A DNA stretch of 64,000 bases, taken from assembly GCF_015476655.1 (NCBI RefSeq), contig NZ_JABFHF010000006.1, positions 1-64,000 of the forward strand. Reading direction: 5' to 3'. This stretch comes from Aquiflexum lacus (GTDB taxonomy: Bacteria > Bacteroidota > Bacteroidia > Cytophagales > Cyclobacteriaceae). Within the stretch, counting starts at the first letter, position 1, and every line of letters starts with the position of its first letter. The notes under the pieces are model-generated. The model was not told where the DNA came from, searched no databases, and saw only the letters and a list, made by a program, of their open reading frames with translations. Position numbers and translations under genes: made by a program. Below are positions 8,606-16,721 of the stretch, piece after piece.

Positions 8606-8977
8606 CTAAGGTTTTTTAGAACCGAATTTTTCGGGGTGCTGCATCATATAATTTATCAATTTTCCAATCTCTTGATCCTGTTGAAGTAATTTTTCGTATT
8701 CATCGTCCCTCAAGTATTTGCATGCAATTGCAAAATCAAGCCAAACTCTGGTTTCACTGTTTTTCATATCCGCATCACTCAATTTTGATATAAAATGTAG
8801 GGGATATTGTCTTTTTCTGTAAGCTTCTGTAATATTAACACATACAGACCTACTACTTCTTCTGATTTGATCGGTTAAGGAATACTTTTCTTCTTTGGGA
8901 AAAGATTTTGATAGTTCAAAAATATCCATAGCCAAAATAAAAGCCTTTTTTTAGGCTAACAAATCTTTGAAATCCAT
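8606..8977 (-). pseudogene. Four-helix-bundle protein (S23 / 23S rRNA IVS type), interrupted by a stop codon
   Basis: Reading from ATG 8977 the frame gives MDFKDLLA, a TAA stop at 8953-8951, then KKAFILAMDIFELSKSFPKEEKYSLTDQIRRSSRSVCVNITEAYRKRQ onward. This is the family pattern (M-x-F-K-x-L-x-x-W-x-K-A), and the stop sits where a conserved Trp (TGG) is expected. The rest of the frame is open to 8606 and ends KFGSKKP, a normal family end, so only helix 1 is broken. A product could restart at ATG 8929 (107 residues) or TTG 8935, lacking the first segment. The family forms homopentamers and is of unclear function. The gene lies alone between two CAGT microrepeat arrays. Confidence 0.75.
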
Positions 8978-9091
8978 AACATACTGAGTTTAAAAATTAA
9001 CGAATTGTACAAATCTTTCAATTCCAATCTATCCGATAACCTAAAGTTTGCCAAATCACCTCAAATCTAATTTCAATCAATCTGCTCAACT

Positions 9092-9243
9092 TCCCACTGC
9101 TACTGTTCACTGAAACTGTCCACTGCAAACTGCAACAATTATACAGGAAAGCTACCAACTGCCCTCTGCTAAACTGAAAACTTTCCACTACTGCCTACTG
9201 AAAACTGCCTACTGAACACTGACCACTGTAAACTGCCTACTAC
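9092..9243 (-). repeat. Degenerate CAGT microrepeat array after the PfkB kinase gene
   Basis: Read on the minus strand, i.e. in the kinase's direction, this is again a chain of CAGTAGGCAGT / CAGTGTTCAGT / CAGTGGTCAGT words. It begins at the kinase stop codon (TAG at 9242-9240, followed by TAGGCAGT). Between it and the broken S23 gene (8978-9091) I see only AT-rich unique sequence. Confidence 0.85.
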
Positions 9244-10121
9244 AAACCAACCAACTTCCAAACCTCACTCTCCCCATACTTCGGTGTTCCGCCTTCTTTC
9301 GTTGCCACAAAAGCACCCATGGCACAGGCGAATTGGAGGATTTCATCGGGTGTTTTTTCTTCAAGGTAGCTTTTGATAAAACCAGCCAAAAAAGCATCAC
9401 CGGAACCAACAGTGTCTTCTACGGAAACTTTGTAACCCGGATGTTGGAAAATCTTTCCATCTTGGAAAATCATCGCTCCTTTTGAGCCTAAAGTAATGCA
9501 GACCATTTTAACCGGAAAATGGGTCGTTAGCAAATTGCAACATGCTTTGACCTCAGGCGCTATTCCAAAATAATCCGCGACAATCTCGAGTTCATCTTCA
9601 TTGATCTTGAGGATGTCGGTAAAGCCCAGCATGATCTCGATTTTTTCAAAATCAAAAAATGGCGCCCTCAAATTGATATCAAAGACTTTGAGTGTCGGTT
9701 GGTGCAAAAGTTGGTAGAGTGTTTCCCAACTGCTTTTGTTTCTAATAGCCAAGCTCCCAAAAATAAATGCATCAGCATTGGAAACAGCATCTTTGTTATC
9801 CGTATTCAGCTCAATAAAATCCCATGCCACAGGTGAAACAATTGTATATCTGATGTTTTCAGAATCTTCATTATGTACTGTCACAGTTCCTGTTGCATGC
9901 TCTTCATCCGTCTGTATGAGGGTATGATCGAAATCATAGGATTGGATGAAGTCGAGGTATTTTTTCCCATACGCATCTTTTCCTAACCTTGAAATCATTT
10001 GCACATCTAGACCCAACTGCTTCAGGTGGAGCGCTACATTCATAGGTGCACCACCTGGAATTTCTTTGTCAGGAAAACAATCCCACAACATTTCACCAAA
10101 ACATACGACTTTTTTAGACAT
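9240..10121 (-). CDS. PfkB-family sugar kinase, probable fructokinase
   Basis: The 293-residue protein is a ribokinase/PfkB-fold kinase that phosphorylates a sugar with ATP in the cytoplasm. It shows the N-terminal GEMLWDCFPD and GGAPMNVA substrate-binding segments and the C-terminal signature DTVGSGDAF (236-244), where D242 is the catalytic base. The GGAPMNVALHLKQLG segment is typical of bacterial fructokinases. Its start overlaps the end of the sugar porter gene by eight bases, so the two form an operon for uptake and phosphorylation of the same sugar. The exact sugar is inferred. The TAG stop merges with the downstream CAGT array. Confidence 0.9.
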   Translation of the reverse strand: MSKKVVCFGEMLWDCFPDKEIPGGAPMNVALHLKQLGLDVQMISRLGKDAYGKKYLDFIQSYDFDHTLIQTDEEHATGTVTVHNEDSENIRYTIVSPVAWDFIELNTDNKDAVSNADAFIFGSLAIRNKSSWETLYQLLHQPTLKVFDINLRAPFFDFEKIEIMLGFTDILKINEDELEIVADYFGIAPEVKACCNLLTTHFPVKMVCITLGSKGAMIFQDGKIFQHPGYKVSVEDTVGSGDAFLAGFIKSYLEEKTPDEILQFACAMGAFVATKEGGTPKYGESEVWKLVGL

Positions 10122-11457
10122 GGCTTTTCTGTAATTCTTTTTGTATTTCCTCCAATGATTTTCCTTTTGTTTCCGGCATGCGGAAAGCTACCCAGATCAA
10201 TTGCAGCACCATCATTAAAGCAAAGAATGCGAAAATGCTTCCTGCCCCGAAAGTACTGGCAAAGAAGGGGAATAGGTTTGCGATGAGTGCAGCCAATATC
10301 CAATGGGTAAATGAACCCAAGGACTGTCCGAAAGCCCGTAGTTCATTTGGAAAGATTTCAGCTATAAATACCCATATTACCGAACCTTGTCCTATAGCAT
10401 GTGAGGCTATGAATACGAAGACAAAATAGGGCAGGAGAGTATTGCTGATGCCGCCTCCAAAATAACTGTAAGCCATCAGGGAAAGTGAAATGATATATCC
10501 GACCGAGCCGATATACATCAGCATTTTTCTTCCGATTTTGTCAATGAGATACAGGCCAAGCATGGTCGCCACTAGGTTGATGACCCCTATACCAATGGTG
10601 GAAAGCAAAGCATCCTCGGTGGCAATTCCCGCAGATTCAAATATCCTTGGGGCGAAATAGATGATGGCATTGATGCCTGACATCTGATTGAAAAAAGCCA
10701 TCAGAAAAGCAAAAAAAGAAATTTTCCTGAATTTTGGGTTGAAAAGTGCTGTTGCAACAACTTTACCCCTGATTTCTTTACTTTCTGCAATTGCCAGTTC
10801 CATTGCTTCATCAACACCATCAGGATCTGTTTTGGTTAGAATCTCCCTTGCCAAATCAAAATCCTGTTTTTTCGCAATCAGCCACCTTGGGCTTTTTGGA
10901 ACCTTGACAATCAAAATACTATATATCAATGCAGGAATTGCTTCGACTCCCAGCATCCATCTCCATGCCTCATTAAGATTAGCTGTACCGATCAGGTAAT
11001 TGGAGAAATAAGCCATGAGGATGCCAAATACAATATTGAATTGATATAAGGCCACTAATTGTCCCCGTCTTTTTGCCGGAGCTATTTCCGAAATGTACAT
11101 GGGTGCTACTACAGAAGAAGCACCTACTCCCAATCCCCCGATAAACCGGAATATCATAAATGTATTGACATCATTGGCCAGGGCTGAACCTACTGCAGAA
11201 ATCAAATAAAATACTCCGATCCAAAGGAGAGAATTTTTTCTACCGAACTTGTCGGCAGGTATACCCCCGAAAAGTGCTCCAATGACAGTGCCATAAAGGG
11301 CCATGGCCACTGCCAAACCGTGACTCCAATCATCCAATCCCCAGAGATTTTGTATGTCTCTTTCTGCACCGGAAATGACCGCGGTATCAAAACCAAATAA
11401 AAACCCGCCCAAGGCAGCTGTTACCGATAAGAAAAGAACGTAATTTTTGCTTTGCAT
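10114..11457 (-). CDS. Sugar porter, major facilitator superfamily
   Basis: The 447-residue protein is a 12-helix MFS transporter of the sugar porter family (XylE/GalP/GLUT type), a proton symporter or facilitator in the inner membrane. Landmarks are GGFLFGFDTAVISGA at the first helix, ADKFGRKNSL after helix 2, PMYISEIAPAKRRGQLV after helix 4, QMSGINAIIYFAPRIF in helix 7 and PETKGKSLEEIQ at the C-terminus. All match the sugar porter signatures. Co-transcription with the overlapping fructokinase-like gene suggests fructose or a related hexose as substrate. Confidence 0.93.
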   Translation of the reverse strand: MQSKNYVLFLSVTAALGGFLFGFDTAVISGAERDIQNLWGLDDWSHGLAVAMALYGTVIGALFGGIPADKFGRKNSLLWIGVFYLISAVGSALANDVNTFMIFRFIGGLGVGASSVVAPMYISEIAPAKRRGQLVALYQFNIVFGILMAYFSNYLIGTANLNEAWRWMLGVEAIPALIYSILIVKVPKSPRWLIAKKQDFDLAREILTKTDPDGVDEAMELAIAESKEIRGKVVATALFNPKFRKISFFAFLMAFFNQMSGINAIIYFAPRIFESAGIATEDALLSTIGIGVINLVATMLGLYLIDKIGRKMLMYIGSVGYIISLSLMAYSYFGGGISNTLLPYFVFVFIASHAIGQGSVIWVFIAEIFPNELRAFGQSLGSFTHWILAALIANLFPFFASTFGAGSIFAFFALMMVLQLIWVAFRMPETKGKSLEEIQKELQKSHV

Positions 11458-11507
11458 AGGAATATGTTAGTTGGGTCAAGGTTTAAAAATAGTTAGAAGT
11501 CCGGGAT

Positions 11508-11969
11508 TTAAAAATCCGACTTCTGTATTTTCTTGTGGAATTCAGGTATCATCAACAAAGCAGCTGACCCATACCATTCTTTCAGGTCCATTTTAAGGAC
11601 TCCTGCTTGGACTGCTGGATCTGTATTAGTCAGTTCTTCAGCTTCTTCTTTGGAATTGACATTGAAAATAAAAATACCTCTCATGGTGTCATTACCAAAA
11701 AAAGGGCCTGCCAGGATGAGTTTTTCCATTTCCGCCAGTTTAGTGATATTGGCCATATGTCCTTTTTGGATTTCTGCCTTTTCCTCAGGTGTGTATTCAG
11801 AAATCCGGTCACCAGAAAAAAGAAAGGCAATAACATACTTTCGCATGCCATAGTCATCCGCTTGAAGTTTTTGGGCTAAATCTGGGTCATAAGATTCACT
11901 TTGCCCTTTGGTTGTCAAGGGTATGAAAGTAAATGCGGAAAGGATAAATATGGTCAAAAGCTTTTTCAT
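11508..11969 (-). CDS. Exported YciI-like protein
   Basis: Starting at ATG 11969 the product is 153 residues and begins with a signal peptide (MKKLLTIFILSAFTFIPLTTKGQ); a longer frame from 12032 runs back into the DUF389 gene and is not used. The rest resembles the YCII/DUF1330 ferredoxin-like fold: MRKYVIAFLFSGD, HMANITKLAEMEKLILAGPF, MRGIFIFNVNSKEEAEELTNTDPAVQAGVLKMDLKEWYG. Such domains are usually cytosolic small dimers, so the signal peptide indicates a periplasmic or secreted variant, common in Bacteroidota. Function unknown. It begins 11 bp after the DUF389 stop and is probably co-transcribed with it. Confidence 0.8.
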   Translation of the reverse strand: MKKLLTIFILSAFTFIPLTTKGQSESYDPDLAQKLQADDYGMRKYVIAFLFSGDRISEYTPEEKAEIQKGHMANITKLAEMEKLILAGPFFGNDTMRGIFIFNVNSKEEAEELTNTDPAVQAGVLKMDLKEWYGSAALLMIPEFHKKIQKSDF

Positions 11970-11980
11970 GCTTTTTGGGA

Positions 11981-13357
11981 TTATTGAATGATCAAAGATA
12001 CAGTATCTGCTTTGGTCCGGACTTTTAGCCATTCCCCAAATCGCTGTTTTTCTTGTGCAGATGGAGTTTGTCTGAATTTGGCAAATGCCAATAATAAGGT
12101 ATCCTGTCTATTTTCTTTCAGATTAGCCATAATGGTCCTGTTCACGGTAAAGTTTTCTAGATTTGGATAATGGATTTTAGCTTCATTGGCAAGGTCTACC
12201 ACCTGATTGCTGCTTCTACTGTATTCGGACAGTTCTCTTTCGAGAAGATTTATCTTTTGGTCCTTATCCTGGATCAATAATTCATTTCTTTCATATAGAT
12301 CTTTTAAAATATCCGAACGTAACAGGTTCATGTCAGTACCGGAATCACCACTTTGCTTGAGGTTGAGATATGTATTTTTAAGATTAAAAGCATCAAGTCT
12401 TTTTTGGATACGGATGATTTGTTCCTCCTCAATTCTTTCTCCTATCAAGCTTATTTCAATGACACTACTATCTGCATCATAATTCAAAGTGCTGGCAATT
12501 ATCTGGGTACGTGGCAAGTCAAATTCGTTGCTTATAAATTCCTTCACGCTTTTTTCCCAGAAGGTACGTTTGACAATGTTGTATGCTAGATATACACTGG
12601 GGATTATTGTTAACAAGGTGAAAAGGGTGATGTAAGTCCGGACTGTTTTCTCCCGCTTTCTATCCAGAAATTCCTTCTTGGGGAACTTCATAAATCTGAC
12701 AATCAGATAAGTCGAAAGGCTGATAAAAACTGAGTTGATAAAAAATAAATAAAAAGCCCCAAAGAAGTAATAGAGATTGCCTGTAGCCAAACCATAACCG
12801 GCTGTACACAGAGGTGGCATCAAAGCAGTTGCAATGGCTACACCGGGGATGGCATTGCTTTTCTCTTTTCTGGACCCAGCCACTATCCCCGCAAGCCCAC
12901 CGAACAAGGCAATCAATACATCCCAAATGGTGGGTTCTGTCCTTGCCAACAATTCTGATTGGGCATCATCAAGAGGAGTGAAGGAGAAGTAAATGGTACT
13001 CGTGAGAATACTGATCAGGACAGCAATTCCCAGATTTTTCATGGACTTTTTGAGGAGTTCAAAATCATTAATTCCCGCAGCAAGTCCTATACCCATAATA
13101 GGTCCCATGAGTGGAGATATCAACATGGCACCAATAATCACGGCAGTGGAATTTACATTCAATCCTACTGATGCCACAAAGATGGCAAAGATGAGAATCC
13201 AAAGATTGGCACCTTTGAATTCCACATTTTTTTTGATGTAGTCTATGGTTTCAAGCTCATCCTCTTTGCCCTCATGGAGGTCAAACCTATCCTTGAAAAA
13301 GATTAAGATCATCAGAATTTTATTTCTTAAGCTGACCGGCTTTTTATTTTCTTCCAT
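11981..13357 (-). CDS. DUF389 domain inner membrane protein
   Basis: The 458-residue protein has the DUF389 core: a cytosolic N-terminus, then helices with LNVNSTAVIIGAMLISPLMGPIMGIG and a second conserved block AIPGVAIATALMPPLCTAGYGLATG, followed by more helices to about residue 270. After the last helix comes a region that resembles a BON-like or OmpA-like sandwich (FISNEFDLPRTQIIAS...EIEEEQIIRIQKRL) and a charged coiled-coil-like tail. The family (TIGR00341) has no firmly established function. The ATG at 13357 follows a 425-bp noncoding region on the other side. Confidence 0.88.
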   Translation of the reverse strand: MEENKKPVSLRNKILMILIFFKDRFDLHEGKEDELETIDYIKKNVEFKGANLWILIFAIFVASVGLNVNSTAVIIGAMLISPLMGPIMGIGLAAGINDFELLKKSMKNLGIAVLISILTSTIYFSFTPLDDAQSELLARTEPTIWDVLIALFGGLAGIVAGSRKEKSNAIPGVAIATALMPPLCTAGYGLATGNLYYFFGAFYLFFINSVFISLSTYLIVRFMKFPKKEFLDRKREKTVRTYITLFTLLTIIPSVYLAYNIVKRTFWEKSVKEFISNEFDLPRTQIIASTLNYDADSSVIEISLIGERIEEEQIIRIQKRLDAFNLKNTYLNLKQSGDSGTDMNLLRSDILKDLYERNELLIQDKDQKINLLERELSEYSRSSNQVVDLANEAKIHYPNLENFTVNRTIMANLKENRQDTLLLAFAKFRQTPSAQEKQRFGEWLKVRTKADTVSLIIQ

Positions 13358-13782
13358 GGTTTTTGAACCTTAAATCAAAAAGCAATCTATGCAAAAAACA
13401 CACATCTGAGATATCTTGATTAAATTGTTTTTATCAAAAACAAAAATGAAACAAAGAAGAGAGGGTAGGAAAGAAAGATTTATAGCAATTGCAAATATTA
13501 ATTATTCCAGGACTATCAAGTAGAATTATTTATTGAATCTAATCATAGTAAGTATTTGATATCAAACATATTATAATACTTTTAGGTATATCTAAATTTG
13601 AGTAGACTAAATAAATTAGACATAACTAAAAAAAAGGAATCTGACAAAAAGACCAATGACAGTTGGATATGTTATTATATTTGTGTGAGCAATTTAATGA
13701 TGATAGTTTTGATCAGTGGCTTTGAAGAAGGATTGTGATTTCAATTATAATTATATTTTATTGACCCAAACATTTTTGAGGA
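13358..13782. promoter_or_regulatory. Divergent intergenic region between DUF389 and the response regulator
   Basis: This 425-bp AT-rich region contains no ORF. A good Bacteroidota -7 box TATATTTG lies at 13676-13683 on the plus strand, about 100 bp before the response regulator start, without an obvious TTG partner at the usual distance. The minus-strand promoter for DUF389 should lie near 13360-13450, but I cannot point to a convincing box. Confidence 0.45.
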
Positions 13783-14157
13783 ATGGCAAAATTGATTAAT
13801 AAATTAGTTTTTGTGGATGATGATAAAATCCAACACATGATCAACCGTAAAAATCTTTTGCGGATTAAGCCTGATATTGAACTGTTTTTCTTTGAAAATC
13901 CTTTTGAAGCATTAGACTGGCTTAATAACCACGAGGCAGATCTTTTGATTTTGGATGTGAATATGCCCGAGATGCAGGGATGGGATTTTCTTGAAGAACT
14001 TGTAAAAACAGGAAACAAAATTCCTGTAAAAATGCTCACTTCCTCTATGGATCCTATGGATGTAGTCATCAGTGAAAAATATGGTCAGGTTACAGGTTTT
14101 CTCGTTAAACCCTTGCAGACTGATGTATTGATGGAGATGTTGGGAATTGAAGTCTAA
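13783..14157 (+). CDS. Single-domain response regulator
   Basis: The 124-residue protein is just a CheY-like receiver domain. Acidic pocket residues D12-D13-D14, the phosphoacceptor D58 in LILDVNMP, the switch T86 in KMLTSS and K109-P110 in FLVKPLQ are all present, so it should be phosphorylatable. No output domain and no histidine kinase is nearby. It stands 47 bp upstream of an Mla-type lipid importer operon on the same strand, so co-transcription is possible. It may act by protein interaction; the partner is unknown. Confidence 0.9.
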   Translation: MAKLINKLVFVDDDKIQHMINRKNLLRIKPDIELFFFENPFEALDWLNNHEADLLILDVNMPEMQGWDFLEELVKTGNKIPVKMLTSSMDPMDVVISEKYGQVTGFLVKPLQTDVLMEMLGIEV

Positions 14158-14204
14158 AGTTCCTGGAGATTTGTTTATTTTGATAAAAAGAATTATTATT
14201 TCTT

Positions 14205-15002
14205 ATGGCAGAAAGTAATGATGTGATTAAACCAGTACTTACTAAAAAGTTGGATGAGTTTTTTTCAGGACTTGCCAAGGCTTTTAGGTTTGTGAAAAGA
14301 TTTTTTCAAGAGGTTTGGTTTCCTCCCTATGAGTTTAGAGAAATATTGAGACAATGTTATGAGATCGGTTACCGTTCACTTCCTTTGATTTCATTGACAG
14401 GATTTATTATTGGTATTGTCTTCACCAATCAATCCCGGCCTTCTTTGGCGGAGTTTGGGGCGGCTTCTTGGTTGCCGGCTTTAATTTCCATAGCAGTAGT
14501 CAGGGCACTGGGCCCTTTGGTGACTGCTTTGATTGCTTCAGGTAAAGTGGGTTCGAGTATCGGTGCGGAGATTGGGTCCATGAATGTGACCGAACAGATT
14601 GATGCCATGGAAGTATCTGCTATCAATCCTTTCAAATATTTGGTGATCACAAGAACCCTGGCCGCGACATTTATGATACCTGTATTGGTCATGTACACAG
14701 ATTTCGTGGCTTTGATGGGTTCATTTCTAAGTGTCAATGCCAATGAGCTTGTGAGTATGTCCACTTTCTTTGTACAAGTCTTTGAAGCAATTTCCTTTTT
14801 GGATATTTTCTCTTCGGTCATCAAATCCCTGATTTTTGGATTTACCATTGGGATTGTGGGGTGTTACAAAGGTTACAATTCTTCAAGAGGAACTGAAGGG
14901 GTAGGTCAGGCAGCCAATTCGGCTGTGGTAATGTCTATGTTCTTAATATTTGTGGAAGAGCTTTTGATTATGCAAATTGTAAATGCCATTCGCTATGCAT
15001 AA
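14205..15002 (+). CDS. mlaE: MlaE-family ABC transporter permease
   Basis: The 265-residue protein is a MlaE/YrbE-type permease of the Mla system, which moves phospholipids between outer and inner membranes. Recognisable segments are YEIGYRSLPLISLTGFIIGIVFTNQSRPSLAEFGA, the conserved VRALGPLVTALIASGKVGSSIGAEIGSMNVTEQIDAMEVSAINPFKYLVITR block and the final helices with GYNSSRGTEGVGQAANSAVV. Length fits the family. Its last codons overlap the start of the ATPase gene, so the three transport genes form one operon. Confidence 0.94.
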   Translation: MAESNDVIKPVLTKKLDEFFSGLAKAFRFVKRFFQEVWFPPYEFREILRQCYEIGYRSLPLISLTGFIIGIVFTNQSRPSLAEFGAASWLPALISIAVVRALGPLVTALIASGKVGSSIGAEIGSMNVTEQIDAMEVSAINPFKYLVITRTLAATFMIPVLVMYTDFVALMGSFLSVNANELVSMSTFFVQVFEAISFLDIFSSVIKSLIFGFTIGIVGCYKGYNSSRGTEGVGQAANSAVVMSMFLIFVEELLIMQIVNAIRYA

Positions 15003-15753
15003 TGATCAGGAAAAAGTAGTCGAAATACGAGGTCTCGTAAAGTCCTTTGGTGATAATCATGTACTCAAAGGTGTTGACTTGGATCTTTACAAAGGTGAAA
15101 ACCTGGTTGTCTTAGGTAAATCGGGAAGTGGAAAATCAGTTCTGATAAAGTTAATGGTCAGTCTGCTAAAGCAGGATGAAGGAACCATCAAGATATTCGG
15201 GATTGATACGGCCGGATTGAATTTAAAGGAATTGAACAAATTTAGATTAAGAATTGGTTTTTCTTTTCAGGCTTCTGCGCTTTATGATAGTATGACTGTC
15301 CGAGAAAACCTTGAATTTCCCTTGGTGAGAAATGTTAAAAACCTTACCAAAAAAGAAATCGATAAGAGAATAGAGGAATTGTTGGATGCTGTTGCACTAC
15401 CAAAGACCATCAATCAAATGCCGTCTGAATTATCAGGTGGACAAAAGAAAAGAATCGGGATAGCAAGAACATTGATTTTGAATCCTGAAATCATGCTTTA
15501 CGATGAGCCTACAGCAGGGCTCGACCCCGTGACCTGTATCGAAATCAATAACCTGATCAATGAGGTTAGGGAAAGGTTCAAGACTTCATCAATCGTTATT
15601 ACCCATGATCTGACCTGTGCCAAGCAAACGGGTGATCGGATGGCGGTTTTGATCGAAGGTCAATTTAATTCAGTCGGTACTTTCGAAAAAGTTTTTGAGG
15701 AAGCTACCGACCAACAAGTGAAATCATTTTACGACTATAATTTTATCAAATAA
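14995..15753 (+). CDS. mlaF: MlaF-family ABC transporter ATPase
   Basis: The ATPase subunit (252 residues from ATG 14995; an ATG at 14983 would add four residues and overlap the permease more) has Walker A GKSGSGKS (41-48), Q-loop GFSFQASALYDSMTV, signature LSGGQ (146-150), Walker B IMLYDEP and the H-loop THD. The Q-loop sequence with SALYDSMTV is characteristic of MlaF. It drives lipid movement through the MlaE homologue. Its stop codon shares a base with the next start (TAATG). Confidence 0.95.
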   Translation: MHNDQEKVVEIRGLVKSFGDNHVLKGVDLDLYKGENLVVLGKSGSGKSVLIKLMVSLLKQDEGTIKIFGIDTAGLNLKELNKFRLRIGFSFQASALYDSMTVRENLEFPLVRNVKNLTKKEIDKRIEELLDAVALPKTINQMPSELSGGQKKRIGIARTLILNPEIMLYDEPTAGLDPVTCIEINNLINEVRERFKTSSIVITHDLTCAKQTGDRMAVLIEGQFNSVGTFEKVFEEATDQQVKSFYDYNFIK

Positions 15754-16718
15754 TGAGAAATGATAATAAAAAATCCGTAATCGTGGGCGTTTTTGTCCTA
15801 GTAGGGATTATCATCTTCATAGCGGGTATTCTCACTATGGGTGGACAGCAAAAGAAATTTGTAAAAAGTATCAGACTCAATGCGGTCTTTGATGACATAG
15901 GAGGATTGCAGACTGGTAACAATGTTTGGTTTTCAGGTGTAAAAATCGGTACGGTCAGAAAAATCAATTTTTATGGAGAATCTCAGGTAGAGATAGTCAT
16001 GAGTGTCGAAAACGAAGCTCAAGAATATATCCGTAAGGATTCTAAAGCTACTATTGGTTCGGACGGATTAATAGGGAACAAGATTATTGTGATTTATGGG
16101 GGAACCACACAAGCACCACCCGTACAGGATGGAGACAGGCTGATAGCGGTAATGCCTTTGGATACAGATAAGATGATGTCAACACTTCAGGAAAATAATA
16201 AAAACCTTGTGACCATTACTGAAAACTTAAAAGTGCTAACCACAAAAATTGCGGAAGGAAAAGGTATGGTTGGAGCGGTGATGACAGATAGCCTATTGGC
16301 CGAAAGCTTCAAAAACACCATGTCCGCCTTTGAAAGGGCAGCTGTGAGAAGTAACGTGGTTATCAGTGATATCAATAAAATCACAACAAACCTGTACAAA
16401 GAAGGGACACTAATTTATGACCTGACCAACGACAAGGAAACTTATCAGAATCTCAAATCATCTGTGGAAGGTTTACAGGCTACCATAGAAAACACCAAAG
16501 AACTCTCGGATGGATTGAAAGTCACAATGGACAAATTGAATGACAGTGATAATGCCTTGGGATTGATGCTCAATGATGCTGAATTTGCAGAAAAACTAAA
16601 AAGTACTATGATCAACACAGATAGTGCAACCATGAATCTGAACAAGGGACTTGAAGCATTGGAATACACTTGGCCTTTCAGAAGAGGTTTCAAAAGAATG
16701 GAAAAAGATAATAATTAA
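15753..16718 (+). CDS. mlaD: MCE (MlaD-like) substrate-binding protein
   Basis: The 321-residue protein has a short cytosolic N-terminus, one membrane helix (about residues 8-28) and an MCE/MlaD domain (about 37-115) with FDDIGGLQTGNNVWFSGVKIGTV and the later SKATIGSDGLIGNKIIVI. The long tail beyond residue 130 is predicted to be largely helical or coiled. MlaD-type proteins form hexameric rings in the periplasm that bind lipids and feed them to the permease. No MlaB or MlaC homologue is visible here, as is common outside Proteobacteria. It overlaps the ATPase gene by one base. Confidence 0.92.
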   Translation: MRNDNKKSVIVGVFVLVGIIIFIAGILTMGGQQKKFVKSIRLNAVFDDIGGLQTGNNVWFSGVKIGTVRKINFYGESQVEIVMSVENEAQEYIRKDSKATIGSDGLIGNKIIVIYGGTTQAPPVQDGDRLIAVMPLDTDKMMSTLQENNKNLVTITENLKVLTTKIAEGKGMVGAVMTDSLLAESFKNTMSAFERAAVRSNVVISDINKITTNLYKEGTLIYDLTNDKETYQNLKSSVEGLQATIENTKELSDGLKVTMDKLNDSDNALGLMLNDAEFAEKLKSTMINTDSATMNLNKGLEALEYTWPFRRGFKRMEKDNN

Positions 16719-16721
16719 TAT

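Noticed and set aside
8606-8935. S23-type protein as an intact gene starting at TTG 8935
   Set aside because: The in-frame upstream ATG 8977 with MDFKDLLA and the stop at the conserved Trp position indicates a broken gene; restart at the internal ATG cannot be excluded.
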